This document shows positions 20,402 to 32,265 of a stretch of 64,000 nt of DNA, in pieces. The stretch's first letter is position 1. Every line of letters begins with the position of its first letter. Position numbers and translations under genes: made by a program. The DNA comes from Phytophthora colocasiae (taxonomy: Eukaryota; Oomycota; Peronosporomycetes; Peronosporales; Peronosporaceae): assembly GCA_018806915.1 (NCBI GenBank), contig JAGKQI010000058.1, positions 186,001-250,000 of the forward strand, given 5' to 3'. The notes below the pieces were generated by a model. That model had not been told where the DNA came from. It searched no databases and saw only the letters and a program-made list of their open reading frames with translations.

Positions 20402-21512
20402 GTAGTCCGTGCTGCACGTACGGCTTCAACCGCCCGACGTAGAAGGTCGGGTGGAGTCTCATGCTGGACGGTATGTCCAGCCGGTACGCGTTACCATGCC
20501 GTTCAAGTACTTTGAACGGCCCAATGCATGTCTAGGTAGGTTTTGTGTAGCTAACAAAACTAATGAACCCTTTTCGAATTCATTTGTGTTGCCTCTACCA
20601 ACAGTATCAGCGTTCAGCTTCTGTCGATCGACAGAAGCTGCGATAGCATCTTGGACAAACCGTATGACGGCTTGTCTTCGCTGGACAAAGTCTAGCGCAC
20701 CCGAGCTGAATCCTTTCAGCTTGTCAACCTTGTCAGCAGCAGGCCCTGCCTGCTCGCTATCATCTCTCATGTCTGTGCCCGGCACAGAGACATCGCGCGC
20801 TCGTTCCGGCTCGAACGAGACGTCGCACGCGTCACCGCAGCTGATAGTGTGCTGCTATCAGTTGCATTTTGTGGTTGTTCGGACGCAACCGTAGATCCTC
20901 CCCCGCTTAAGGAGGAAGCTACCCAGCGAGCATGCTCGGCAATCGTGGATGCCTCATGGCGTTCACGTAGAACGGTGTATGCCCTGTCAAGGCATGCACT
21001 GAGTTGTTGATGGCAAACTCTGTCATCGGCAAGCACTCGCTCCAATGCGGGAACGAGTGAGCGTAGCTCTTCAGCGTGTCACCCAGTACTCGGTTGACAC
21101 GTTCGGTCTGTCCGTCCGTCTGCGGCTGATCCGCAGTCGACATTGACAATTGTGAACCAAGAAGTGTAAACACTTCTTGCCAGAACCGCGCTGTGAAGCG
21201 TGGATCACGGTCCGACACAATGTCGAGCGGCATGCCATGGTGTTTGAACACCATGTCAACAAACAGTCGCGCAGTCTGCGCGGCTGTAACAGTAGCCGGG
21301 ACGGCAGCAAGATGAACCATCTTGCTGAATCTGTCCACAAAGACAACGATGCCCGTCCTCCGCTTGCTGTCAGGCGGAAGACCGAAGACAAAGTCCATGG
21401 ACATGGACTGCCAACACTCCGACGGAGTCGGTAGTGATTGAAGAGGAGCCCGTGAGAACTGCGCAGGCTTCACGCGTTGACAAACCTCGCAAGCACGTAC
21501 GTACTTGCGCAC
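19909..21512 (-). CDS. Outer Gypsy integrase with C-terminal chromodomain
   Basis: 20919-21512 carries the end of the HHCC finger (CEVCQRVK) and the DDE core (MDFVFGLP, VSDRDPRFTARFW, TDGQTERVNR). 20459-20785 carries the C-terminal DNA-binding part (FEKGSLVLLATQNLP). The chromodomain (IRWIVERIVAH, RFRIRWRGFPP, then EPRNVLMEDVPEMVRAYE after a shift near 19986) runs to a TAA at 19909-19911. Chromodomains steer integration to marked chromatin. The last 490 bases or so are also the 3' end of an antisense ORF on the plus strand. Stops or shifts are present at about 20455, 20790 and 20910. Confidence 0.82.
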
Positions 21513-23536
21513 CTACTTGTACTGGTGGTGCCAGTAGAAGTCACGCGTGAGAAGAGTGTACGTCTTCTCACGACCCGGATGCCCTGCCGTGGGGGCATCG
21601 TGATACTCGAACATGATCCTCAACTGGAGGTCATGATCATTCGGAACGAGAATGCGATCCGCATTGTCGTCTACTGCACTGTACAACAGTAGGCCTTCGT
21701 GTACACGATAGCGGTGTACACGAGCTCGAAGATGAGGGGTTAGCTTCCGACGTGCCACGTCGGAAGGTGCTGCGAGGAACTCCAGCAGCCCTTTCACGTC
21801 TGCATCCCTTGCGAACGCGTTCTTCACGTCGTCAATCAACGTTGACGACGGCACACTTGTCCTCACGACGCCAACGCAGTTGGCGTCGACCGTCTCCGCG
21901 TAGTCAGGTCGACGCGATAACGCGTCGGTCACTACATTGAATCTTCCAGGTTTGTACTCCACGAAGAATGACAACCATCTCGCCATACGTTGCGAGATGT
22001 GCAGTGACTTAATCGCCGTACGCAATGATGCGTGGTCTGTATAGACCACGAACGGTCTACTCCCAAGTAGATACACTCGGAACTTTGCGAGTGCATACTT
22101 CATGGCAAGGAGCTCCTTGTCATGTACGGGGTAATTGCGCTCAGCTGGCTTCAGCTGACGCGATTGATAGTAGACTACACGATCACGCCCTTCGTGATCG
22201 TGCTGCATCAATGCACATCCGATTGCAAAGTCGGATGCATCACACACTACGTGGAATGGACGATCTTGGTCCGCCATGGCCAAGATCGGCGCTTCAGTCA
22301 AGCCCTGCTTGACTGCACTGAATGCATCGTCGCACTCGGTCGTCCAAATCCACTCAGCTTCTTTCTTAAGAAGCTGTGACAACGGGCGAACCTTGCCCGC
22401 ATAGTTCTCCACGTACTTGCATAAATACGTGGCAAGCCCAAGGAACTGCCTCAGTTCCTTCACATTGGATGGCGTGGGCCATTCATTGATCACTCTGACC
22501 TTCTCTGGGTCAGGGCGCACGCCGTCTTTCCCCACGAGACACCCCAGCACGGGTATCTCGCTCGCCCCGAAGATACACTTCTTCAGGTTCGCATAGAGCT
22601 TATGTTTCCTCATAAGCTCTAGCAGCTTCCGGAGATGCACCTTGTGCATCTCAATGTCCGTCTTCCCGTTCACAGCCCGGCTGTGGACGAACACGTCGTC
22701 GAAGTAGCTCGGTGCGAAGTCGCGCACCGAGCGCAATAGATGTGTCACGCATCTATTGAACGTCGCAGGGGCGTTCTTAAGCCCCTGTGGCATGACGAGC
22801 CACTCCCAAAGCATACCGCTTGGAGTCCTTACCGCTGTGAGAGGGGTGCCGTCTCACGCATGAGGATCTGATAGAATCCATCACGCAGATCTAGAGCACT
22901 GAAGATAGTGCTCAAGGCCATCGAATCGATGATAACATCTTTTCGCGGTATCGGCGTCTGCGCCGGTATCGTCGCATCGTTCAGCTTGTTATACGCATGA
23001 ACGATGCGCCAGCCGCCCTGTGGTTTCTTAACACAGAACGTCGGGGCACTGTGCGGGGACTTTGACTCCCGCACTTGACCTGCAAGGCGACAACTTTCAA
23101 AGAAGTCGTCGATCGCTTGAACTTGTTCCCGCGGCAGTGGCCACTGCCGTGTAACACAGTACTGCGTGCCCGGCACGAGATCAATCTCGTGCTGTACGCC
23201 CTTGTCCTTCGGAAGCTCCGAAGGAATCTCGTCCGGGAGTACATCCTTGTACTCCCGCAGAATCTCGTAATAGGGACTCGACTTCAACGAGTCCCAACTC
23301 TGCTCCTCGAAGCGTTGCTTCTTGGTCTTCGCACTGAGGGGGCCATCGCCCTCAGTAATGCCATCGACGACGAGCTGCTTCAGCTCCTCGGCTTCGCGAT
23401 TCACTCTCTCGATATCCGAGAGAATGCAAATTTGTTCGATGCGTCCATCGTACAAGTCTCGCGCGAAGCGCTTCCAACTCATCGTTGGAAGTGCGGTCAA
23501 CGCCGACGCACTCGTCGGCGGATTCTCCAACCGCAT
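21513..23536 (-). CDS. Outer Gypsy reverse transcriptase and RNase H
   Basis: The first piece (22829-23536) holds the RT entry region (HEIDLVPGTQYCVTRQWPLP, FCVKKPQGGWRIVHAYNKLN, FSALDLRDGFYQI). The second (21513-22814) has GMLWEWLVMPQGLKNAPATF, the catalytic SYFDDVFVHS, the thumb region, RNase H (VVCDASDFAIG, VVYYQSRQL, VYTDHASL) and an H-C zinc-binding start of integrase. A small frame break lies at about 22820. Function: copies element RNA to DNA and removes the RNA template. Confidence 0.88.
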
Positions 23537-23539
23537 CCT

Positions 23540-24375
23540 CTAGTACTGTAACCCAGTACCAGTACGTGTCAAGACGTTCAACGTCTCGACACTTGGTGTC
23601 TGCACTGCAGATACACCCGTCTCAGTCCCGGACTGAGATTCGCGCAGCTCCCTGAGCTTGCGCCGCGAAGGTCTACCGTGGAGCCCGGCTCCAGGTGCTC
23701 CACGTCCAAGGCATCGCACCTTGGACGGGACGTTATCGCAATCGTCAGCGGATTCCTTCCGCTGACTCGCACTATCAAGCCCTGCTTGAGTGCCGCTCAT
23801 CGCGTGCAGCGCTGCTGCACGTGAGCAAGCAGGTCGGGCGCTGGGCGTTTGCAACCGCCAGCACCTCCTGCCGCGCAGTCGGTTCCCTGAACCGCTGCGC
23901 CTCCATCCGCTCCCGGAGCGGATGAAGCAACCGCATCGTCGACTCCCGGAGTCGACGTGCTCTCGCTAGCTTCCTGCGCTAGCGAGTGTTCGCTTGTACA
24001 CGCATCATCAGCTTCCGGAGCTGATGCACGATCACTAGTTCCCAGAACTAGCAGCGACGCGCCAGTGGCGTCAGCTCCCAGAGCTGACGCACGTCTTTCG
24101 GTTCCCCGAATTTTATTTTCTTCGTCAACTCCCAGAGTTGACGCGACGTCGTCGGCGCGACCCTTGGAGGCTTGAAGTACCTCCAAGGATACCGGTAATA
24201 CCGGTATAATACCTTCTCTCAGGTGAATCGCATTCACGTGACCATCACTCATGTGACAAACATCATTCAGATGTTTACGCGTCAGATGAATCACATTCAC
24301 CTGACCATCACTCATGTGACCGCGACCCTTCGGCTCAGATTTCTGAGTCGACACACATTTTCTCACAACGACTCC
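23540..24375 (-). CDS. Outer Gypsy linker between protease and reverse transcriptase
   Basis: A 189-codon frame (23797-24366) continues from the interrupted protease region. It contains a near-repeat peptide (HMSDGQVNVIHL and HMSDGHVNAIHL) and then Ala/Ser/Asp-rich repeats of the type SAPEADDA, STPGVDDA and SALGADA. Almost every one of those repeats is encoded by a short DNA palindrome. A frameshift separates it from the RT frame near 23540-23800. No known domain. Confidence 0.55.
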
Positions 24376-24788
24376 TGTAACGGGGTTACACGGCGCTGCG
24401 CGCCTTGGCTACAATAGGTGTGGTATACACCATCCAGGTCACAAGTCACAGATCCGTGTACAACACATAGTGTTTCTCACACGTCACACATGTAGCCAGT
24501 TGCTGGCTGTTAGCTCAGAGCCACACATTACATTTGATTAGGATTTAGTATGTTAGATACTAAATCCGTTACATTCAGGATTAGGGCAATAAAATAAATA
24601 AAAATCAGTTTGCATTTTACATAATTAGTGTTAGTTCCTTTATTATAGGGACACTGATTGGTGAGAGTCCCGTATTTAGTGGACTACTTGGTTCTTGTAT
24701 AGAACCGAAGGCTAGTGCCTTGCAAGCAGGACTCTACGAGTCAACCCAACTTCCTCTGTGCCGTGCACACCTACGCAGCCCCGCTGCA
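24376..24788 (+). repeat. Inner Gypsy 5' LTR (413 bp)
   Basis: Begins TGTAACGGGGTTACACGG and ends CAGCCCCGCTGCA. It shares the first 17 bases with the outer Gypsy LTR, though the rest differs. Internal hairpins include GGTGTGGTATACACC and the GATTTAGTAT/ATACTAAATC pair. The tRNA primer site follows two bases after its end. Confidence 0.92.
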
Positions 24789-24839
24789 TCTGGTAGCACT
24801 TGTAGTCAATCCAACTCCTGAGTTGAAGACTGTTTCTCT

Positions 24840-26299
24840 GTGAGAATGGAGCCAGAAGCATACGCTCACTTGACTCCGAGTCAGCGGGACACGCTTAACA
24901 AGCTTACGTCCTTGCTGGGCCCTGAAGGTATGGCGCACCTTGCGTCTCAAGGGCCGGAGGCCGTCAACGCGCGCCTGGAGGCATTTGCCTCGTACGAGAA
25001 CGCTCTCGTTGAGCACATTCAGCGGACTGTAAAGGAGTTAATCCTGCTCCGAGAGCTAAGCCCGTCACGCTCAGCGTGAAGACCTTTCACGGGCACGAAG
25101 GAGAGAACCTCCTATTGTGGACCCGAGAGGTCGAGATGGCCATGGGGGCCGCTATGCTCCAGTTGGAAGGCCAACGCGTGGCGTTCGCCATCTCTAAGCT
25201 CGAAGGTCGAGCACGAGAATGGGCCTTGACGTCTGGGACGTCGGTAGAAATGGCCTTCCCCACTTGGGGTGAGCTTAAGGCCAAACTTACGCAAGTATTT
25301 GCTCCACCTAACCAGGCGTATCGCGTGCGGTCACACTTCCTCGCTTGCCGACAGGGCAAGAAGGACCTGGTGGACTATGTCCAAGAGCTGCGCACGCTCA
25401 TTGCCGGCATGGCTGCCGATCCTCTACCTGAGGTGGTCACTGTGACTATCTTCATGGAAGGTCTGAGAGCTGGCGTGGCCAGGACGGAGGCATTCCGTCA
25501 GAATCCTCGCACCTTCGAGGACGCTGTTAGCGTGACATTGAATGCTGAACACAACTTTAAGTTGTCGAGGGTCGGTGCTAATAGCACAGGGTCCGGGGGA
25601 CCCGAACCCATGGACCTCAGCTATGCTGAAGATGAAGTAGCCGAGCTACGAGCTGCGGTGCAGCGTATGAGCACTCGTCGGTGCTACACGTGTGGTAGTC
25701 CCACACACCTGAGGCCCAACTGCCCTCTGCGCAAAAGAGCGCGCCGGCCAGAATGGCCGCAACCCTGTCGCGGGTCCCGCTTTGGGCTCTGCCCAGGGAA
25801 ACGACGGCTCCCAGTAGACGCGGGGCGGTCTACTGGGGAAGAACTGAGTTCTGCAGTGCGTGAGAGGCACTGGGGCTCAGCCCCGAAGAGCTCCGTGCTC
25901 TTGAACACGGAACGTGTGAGCAAGCAGGGCTTGCTGGTCGTCCATGTGGACGTGAAGGGCTTCGAGAAGCCGTGGATCGTGTTGATCGATTCAGGAGCGT
26001 CTGGCAACTACGTCAGACGCTCCACCGTTGAGGGTAGTCAGCAATATGCTGAGGCGCTTCGAGCGCGAAGAGGTGACACCGTCACTGTCCGTCTAGCGAC
26101 GGGCGTCCGTGTCACGGCAGCCAAGGTCCCGATGGACCTACGGCTGAAGTTCCTGGACTTCGACAGCGTGGAACGCTGCTTGGTCTTGGACCTGGATTCG
26201 AGGTACGACCTCATCTCTTGGTATGGCGTGGCTGGAGCGCCACGAGCCATGGATCGACTGGAGGTCGAAGACCTTAGGTGCTACGCACTTCTCTCCTAG
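24840..26299 (+). CDS. Inner Gypsy gag and protease
   Basis: Frame 1 (24840-25079, 79 codons) is a leader with [17 protein letters not shown]. Frame 2 (25076-26299) has the gag domain ([44 protein letters not shown]), a CCHC knuckle ([14 protein letters not shown]) and the protease start ([12 protein letters not shown] near 25985). The frames overlap and frame 2 is in the -1 register, exactly as in the outer element. The protease frame breaks near 26220. It continues in another frame as [18 protein letters not shown] to 26657. Confidence 0.82.
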
Positions 26300-26529
26300 T
26301 GGAGCTTTGGCGAGTCATGAACCCACCTCTGCTAGGAAGCAGAAGCGCTATTGGCGCGAGCATCGAGCCGAGTCGGCAATGATGCTGGAAGTCGGTGTGT
26401 CCGAGTTAGTGGACAGCACCGAGTGCGAGGATCGCAGCCCTGTTGAGCGCATAGCGCTGGTTGGCAGTGAGTCAACGTGTGGGCAAAGCTCACGTAACCC
26501 GAGTGACGCCGGTCATGGACTGTCACTGG

Positions 26530-26800
26530 ATGCCGATGGCATCGGGCCTTACCAGGCCGTGAACTGTGGGGCGGCACGTCCTCCGTCGAGTGATACTGGT
26601 CGTGGACCAAGTCGATCGCTGAGTGTCTCTGACACTGGACCCTGTTACGGCCATTGATTGTGCAGCGGCACGTACTCCGCTGAGCGGCATCGGTCGTCGA
26701 CCGAGTGGATCGCTGAGTGTCCCTGACACTGGGCCGAGAGAGGCCGAAACTTGTGCGACGGCACGTACTCCGTCGAGTAGACGATCTTCGGCCAGGGCGA
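26530..26800 (+). repeat. 93-94 bp tandem repeats in the inner Gypsy linker
   Basis: Units starting GGCACGTNCTCCG recur at 26573, 26667 and 26760, each followed by GGTCGT..ACC, GATCGCTGAGTGT and CTGACACTGG. They encode Ser/Gly/Arg-rich repeats (such as GSLSVPDTGP) between protease and reverse transcriptase. Confidence 0.65.
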
Positions 26801-26849
26801 AGACGTCGTAAGGCTCCTTCGGGCGAGACGCTCTGCGTCTGAGTCATCC

Positions 26850-29206
26850 GTGACGTCAAGTGCCGACGCACCGGAGGGCTGTGGGCAGCTATACACTCTG
26901 GTTGATGGAGTGGGCGGTAGTGCCGAAGGCAGTGTCCTGCTGGACGACTTGCCAAGTGTTGACAAGCTCCTTGAGCTAGAAGAGATGTCCTTCGCCGACT
27001 TTGGCGATGCCTTGAAGGCTGGCGAATTCGCCGAGGTGGTCATCGTTCGACCTGAGGAGGAGTTAAACTCGTCGTCCCTCGTTGACGAGTCCGTCTTGGC
27101 CGAAGTCAAGAAGGCGTTGAACGCCAGGAGTGGATCGGAGATCCTCAAGAATCCCTCGGATCCCTTCCACTCCTTGCTGAAGGAATATGGAGACGTTGTC
27201 TCGAAGGAACCACCGAGTGGCCTGCCTCCCGACCGAGGCGTTCGTCATGAGATCGACTTAGTTCCCGGAACTAAGTACTGCGTGACCCGGACAGTGGCCT
27301 CTTCCTAAAGAGCAATGCGACGTCATTGACGCCTTCTTCCGTGCGAAGCACGCGGCGGGTCTCGTGCGCGAGAGCAAGTCTCGCATTCCGCGCCAACGTT
27401 CTGTGTCAGAAAGCCGAATGGCAAGTGGCGTATCGTTCACGCTTTTAACAAGCTCAACACTGCCACGATTCCGGCGCAGACGCCGATTCCTAGGAAGGAT
27501 GTTCTTCAGAACAACATGGTGGGTTGCACCATGTACAGTGCACTCGACTTAGTCGATGGGTACTATCAGCTGCTCATGCGAGCCAGTGATATTCCGCTTA
27601 CAGCGGTGAGCACCCCGAGCGGTATGCTCTGGGAGTGGCTCGTCATGCCCCAAGGGCTCTCGAACGCGCCCGCAACGTTCAATCGTCTAGTGACGCAGCT
27701 GTTCAGGCCCCTACGGGCATTCGCACAAACGTACTTTGACGACGTGTTCGTCCACAGTCAGGCCGAACACGGCAAGACTGACGTTGAGGTGCACGTGGAA
27801 CACGTGAGAGCTGTGCTCGAGTGCATGCGCACGAACAAGCTGTACGCCAACGCAGACAAGTGCGTCTTTGGCGCGGAAGAAATCCCCTTCCTAGGGTGCT
27901 TCATTGGGAAGCATGGCCTTCGTGCTGATCCAGCAAAGGTCAAGGCCATTGTGGATTGGCCAGTTCCCTTGAACCAGAAGGACTTGCGTAAGTGGCTGGG
28001 TTTGGCTAACTACTTGCACAAGTACAGCGAGAACTACGCTGAGTTGGCTCGGCCACTGACGGATCTCCTTAAGAAGGATGCCGAGTGGGTATGGCGTGCC
28101 GAGCACGAGAATGCGTTCACTTGTATCAAGGATAGCCTGCTTCAGGCACCGATACTGGCGCTGCCAGACCCGCTCGTCCGTTTATTGTCGTCTGTGACGC
28201 CTCTGACTTTGCCATCGGCAGTGCTTTGCTACAAGCGGACGCCGAAGGGCGCGAACGCGTCATTGCGTTTGAGTCGCGACAGCTCAAGGCTGCTGAGAAG
28301 AACTATCCAGTTCATGACAAGGAGCCACTTGCGATGAAGTACGCTCTCGTCAAATTCAGGGTTCACCTGCTCGGCTCCAAGCCGTTTGTGATCTACACGG
28401 ATCATGCGTCACTACGCACAGCGACGCAGTCGCCTCACCTCTCGCAGAGGATGGCCCGATGGCTCTCCTTCTTTGCGGAGTATAACTTCGAGGTGAAGTA
28501 CAAGCCTGGCAGGCAGAACGTCCTCGCTGACGCGTTATCACGTCGCCCGGACTATGAGTTATCTCATGTCACCTCGGTGACGTCGTCCGTGATGGACATG
28601 GTTCGAGCAGCGTACGCTCAGGACGACTCTTGTGTCGCGTTGCTCCAAGCTCTGGGGAGCGATGAGTTTAAAGACTCAAAGGTGACTCTGTCACGACGCC
28701 TAAAGGCGAGACCCCAACGCTACAGCCTGGAAGGCGGTCTGCTGTACTACAGCACGGGTCAGGATGACCCACCACGAGTGGTAGTTCCTCACGATGAGGA
28801 TCTGAAGTACCGTATCCTCTATGAGGCTCACGACACACCCACAGGCGGCCACCTCGGTCGCGAGAAGACGTACGGCTCGGTGAGCTCCATGTACTGGTGG
28901 CCGAAGATGTACAAGTGGGTCAGCACATATGTGCGCACGTGCGAGACGTGTCAGCGGGTTAAACCCTCGCCGCATGCGGCTGCGCCTTTGGCGAGCTTAC
29001 CTGTACCCTCTGGGTGTTGGCAGTCCATAAGTATGGACTTTGTGTTTGGCCTGCCGAAGGACTCGGCAGGCAACACGGGCGTGGTGGTCTTTGTTGACCG
29101 TCTGAGCAAGATGGCTCATCTAGCGGCTGTGCCGGACACCGTCGATGGTGCTGGTACAGCGACGATCTTCATCGATCGGGTCTTCCGCCAGCATGGGGCT
29201 GCCTGA
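26850..29206 (+). CDS. Inner Gypsy reverse transcriptase, RNase H and integrase start
   Basis: 26850-27308 leads into HEIDLVPGTKYCVTR. After a shift, about 27340-28190 gives the RT core with MYSALDLVDGYYQLLM, MLWEWLVMPQGLSNAPATF and the catalytic TYFDDVFVHS. After a further shift near 28190, 28226-29206 gives RNase H (AFESRQLKAAEKNYPVHDKE, IYTDHASLRT, NVLADALSRRPDY), the integrase HHCC finger (CETCQRVK) and MDFVFGLPKDS. At least three frame breaks make this copy defective, although nearly all family motifs remain. Confidence 0.87.
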
Positions 29207-30550
29207 GACCATTGTCTCGGATCGAGATCCCCGTTTCACGGGTCACTTCTGGACGTCCGTCTTCAAGGTGCTGGGCACTCGACTGGACATGTCCACGGCG
29301 GACCATCCGCAGACCGACGGTCAGACCGAACGCGTGAACCGCGTTCTGGAGGACATCCTCCGCAGCGTATGCGCTGAAACGCCGACGCGTTGGAGCGCTA
29401 TGCTCCCTCCTCGTTGAGTTCTCCATGAACAATGCGGTGCATGCCTCGACAGGCTTCACCCCGTTCTACGTGAACGGCCTTGCGCACCCGCGCGTTCCGC
29501 TCACTCCGCCACGCGGTAGCCTTGGGCTTGGTGGGGGAGAGGCTGTGCCGTCGCTCGACTCCGAGCTTGCTGATATCAGCCCTTCTGCTGTGCGTAAACA
29601 AGTCGATGACTTCCTCTCGGTGAGATTGAGCGTATTACGCCGTGTACGTGACGCGATGGCTGAAAGCCAAGACGTTCAGAAGGAACAAGCGGATACAAAA
29701 GGTAGAAGCAATGTATGGGAATTTAAGGTCGGTGACCAGGTTTTATTAAACGCTAAGAACCTACCTACACATGCAGTGTCAAATGTCTTTAAGACGAAAT
29801 TGCGTCCGCGTTTCATCGGACCATTTACGGTCGTGGGCCAAGAAGGGCCTGGCATACACGCTTGACTTGCCAAAGCGGATGCGAACACACCCGGTGTTCT
29901 ACGTCGGCTTGCTTAAGCCATATCGGGACCCCGCGGGGGTGAGCGCGGAGGCGCTGGCACCGACGACACGTGCCCAGGCTGCGTCATCTGCAGCAGCAAC
30001 GTCACCTGACCTCGCAACTCAGCGAGCTGAAGCTCCTGCTGGTGCAGGCGAGCAGTCAGGGACTGAGGACCTTCGAGCCAAGCCATCCGACTTTCAATCT
30101 CCTCCATGGCATGAGCGAGACGGGCATGCGAATGCCAAACACTCGACGTTCCCTTGAAGGGACTGAGTCTGACTCCGGAGAGTACCGATCGAGTGATCGA
30201 GTTGGTACCAGGCGCGATGCGACAAATAGCGCTCGTCACACTCATCGAGTACGGCGTTCCGCAGCGAATCGGCCTCCTCCGCCGTTGCTCGATGAGCAGG
30301 GGACTCCCCACTACCACGTGGAGCGCCTGATGGCGCGGCGTCGCCACCGTAGTCAAACCAGTATCTGGTGAAGTGGCGTGGATATCCTCATTCCCAAAAC
30401 TCGTGGGAGTTTGAAGGGTCCCTGAGGCAGGACTGCCCTGACGTCGTGGACGCTTTTGATCGCGAAGATCGGGGCGCCCGAAGGGCTCGAGGTCGACCAC
30501 TCGGTCGACACCCGCTTCTCACCACTAGTGGTGAGAAGCTGACGGACTAG
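29145..30550 (+). CDS. Inner Gypsy integrase C-terminal half and chromodomain
   Basis: 29145-29417 contains VSDRDPRFTGHFW and TDGQTERVNRV, the second and third parts of the DDE core. 29425-29865 contains NNAVHASTGFTPFYVNG and the FKVGDQVLLNAKNLP DNA-binding part. 29771-30157 has HPVFYVGLLKPY. The chromodomain begins in one frame (YHVERLMARRRHR, about 30318) and ends in the next (KWRGYPHSQNSWEF, DCPDVVDAFDRED). An antisense ORF overlaps 29913-30550. Confidence 0.82.
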
Positions 30551-31500
30551 CAGCCGAGCTCAGGCTCTGGTCCGTGGCTGGCACAGCCAGCGAGCTCCCT
30601 CGGAGACTGAAGGAGCATCCTGCGAAGCAGGGATAGTGGCCTGAGAGGCGGGAGCCACTGCCGTCGTGTGACGAGGAAAGCGGCCGGGCCGCACGCGTAT
30701 CTTCGCGTACTGGAAGAGTAGACCTCGGGCGAGGCGGACGTCCACCTCGGCGCAGCTCTCGATGAGCCGGTCAAACGACGCGAGCTTCCGTGAAGCCTCG
30801 GCCCAGGTGGCCACATGGACCATGTAGTCCCGGGTGGTCTCTCCGGTTTGGAGCAGGAGTGGATAAGTCCTCATCTGAGGCACAGACTCCCGTCGCCGTT
30901 GCTTATCTAAGCGTTGCCGATACTCGGCGAGTGTGCACACCTGCGGGGTCAGGAAACGCTCATGGAGCCCCTGTCGCTGCTGAGTCTCAGCCACCGTACG
31001 TGGAGGGATTGCCTATGGCGTAACCATGCAGGTTTGGCTGCGCCATCAACTGCTTCACCTGCTCGGCAGGGTCGCGAGGCTCGAAGCCGTAGTCGCGCCG
31101 CGACGAAGTCCCCACGATGTCCCGTTGGACCGGTCGACGTGACTCTGGAGCACCGCTCAGGAAGCCTCCTGTGCCTCATCCAGAGGGTTGGTGATCGCGT
31201 CTTCGACTCCCTTGAGTGACTCTGGCTCATCGCGAGCAGGAAGCGGTGGTGCGTTGCGCAACGCGTTGAGCACGAGGCTCGAAGGTCCCTCCGGGAACGG
31301 ATTGGGCTGCCGCAGCTGCCGAGGAATTGAGTACCGACGCGGATCGCGTGGAGAGCGCAGCTCAGATCGGGTCGTCCGAGGGCTCGCAGGAGCAGGAGAC
31401 GCATGGGCATCGCCCTGTTCGGACTCCTCGTAGTCCACTTCGACCTCGCCTTCCTCTGTAGGAGAGCGACGTGGGTCGCGCGTCGGCGACGCTGTCGTTT
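29913..31500 (-). CDS. Antisense ORF of the inner Gypsy element
   Basis: It lies between the chromodomain and the 3' LTR on the strand opposite to gag-pol. Reading on the minus strand: an acidic start (EEGEVEVDYEESEQ, about 31470) and Pro/Arg-rich sequence; then, after breaks near 31150-31000, 30560-30994 with EYRQRLDKQRRRE, MVHVATWAEASRKLASFDRL and LLFQYAKIRVRPGRF; then 29913-30500 ending in a predicted coiled coil (MEEIESRMAWLE, LTARLHQQELQLAELRGQV). Order of features (acidic patch, basic middle, C-terminal coiled coil) matches the antisense ORF of the outer element, although sequence identity is low. No known domain. Confidence 0.55.
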
Positions 31501-31848
31501 ACTCTATGGGTTTGCCACCGATACCACTTGACGTCGGGCTGGCCTTTAACATGGCTCGGTAGGGAAGGCGAGACGCCGCGAATTACTCCGAATCGGAGAG
31601 CGTGAGGAGGAGCCGAGGGCTCAGACCGGAAAGCGCTGAGGCGCTGGGGCGTAGACGCCTGGTCACTGGACACCTCAGGAGCGGTTGGCTCGCTGGGGAG
31701 AATTGAAGAATGTGCTCGTTGAGCCAGCGCACCCGCGCACTCTCGTTGAGAGATTTCTTTTATCGGAAAGTTGCCGGTGACAGGCCTTGACAAGGCAGTT
31801 ATGTCTACAGTTGTAGATACTCCGTATCCACGGTTTGGTGGGGGAGGG

Positions 31849-32260
31849 TGTAACGGGGTTACACGGAGCTGCTCGCCTTGGCTACAATAGGTGTGGTATA
31901 CACCATCCAGGTCACAAGTCACAGATCCGTGTACAACACATAGTGTTTCTCACACGTCACACATGTAGCCAGTTGCTGGCTGTTAGCTCAGAGCCACACA
32001 TTACATTTGATTAGGATTTAGTATGTTAGATACTAAATCCGTTACATTCAGGATTAGGGCAATAAAATAAATAAAAATCAGTTTGCATTTTACATAATTA
32101 GTGTTAGTTCCTTTATTATAGGGACACTGATTGTGAGAGTCCCGTATTAAGTGGACTACTTGGTTCTTGTATAGAACCGAAGGCTAGTGCCTTGCAAGCA
32201 GGACTCTACGAGTCAACCCAACTTCCTCTGTGCCGTGCACACCTACGCAGCCCCGCTGCA
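31849..32260 (+). repeat. Inner Gypsy 3' LTR (412 bp)
   Basis: Nearly identical to the 5' LTR, with a few substitutions and one missing base. It is preceded by the purine tract at about 31836-31848 and followed by the ACTCC target duplication. Confidence 0.92.
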
Positions 32261-32265
32261 ACTCC

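Larger units (their letters stand above)
24376..32260 (+). mobile_element. Inner Gypsy (chromodomain) LTR retrotransposon, plus strand
   Basis: LTRs at 24376-24788 and 31849-32260 are flanked by the duplication ACTCC (24371-24375 and 32261-32265). Primer site TGGTAGCACTTGTAG follows the 5' LTR at 24791. A purine tract (GGTGGGGGAGGG) precedes the 3' LTR. It lies in the opposite orientation inside the outer element, between protease and reverse transcriptase. The coding order is gag, protease, RT, RNase H, integrase, chromodomain, with several shifts, plus an antisense ORF before the 3' LTR. The LTRs differ at only a few positions, so it is the youngest large insertion in the block. Confidence 0.93.

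Noticed and set aside
26530..26800. CRISPR-like or satellite array
   Set aside because: Three imperfect 93-94 bp units inside a retrotransposon coding frame; no spacers and not expected in a eukaryote.
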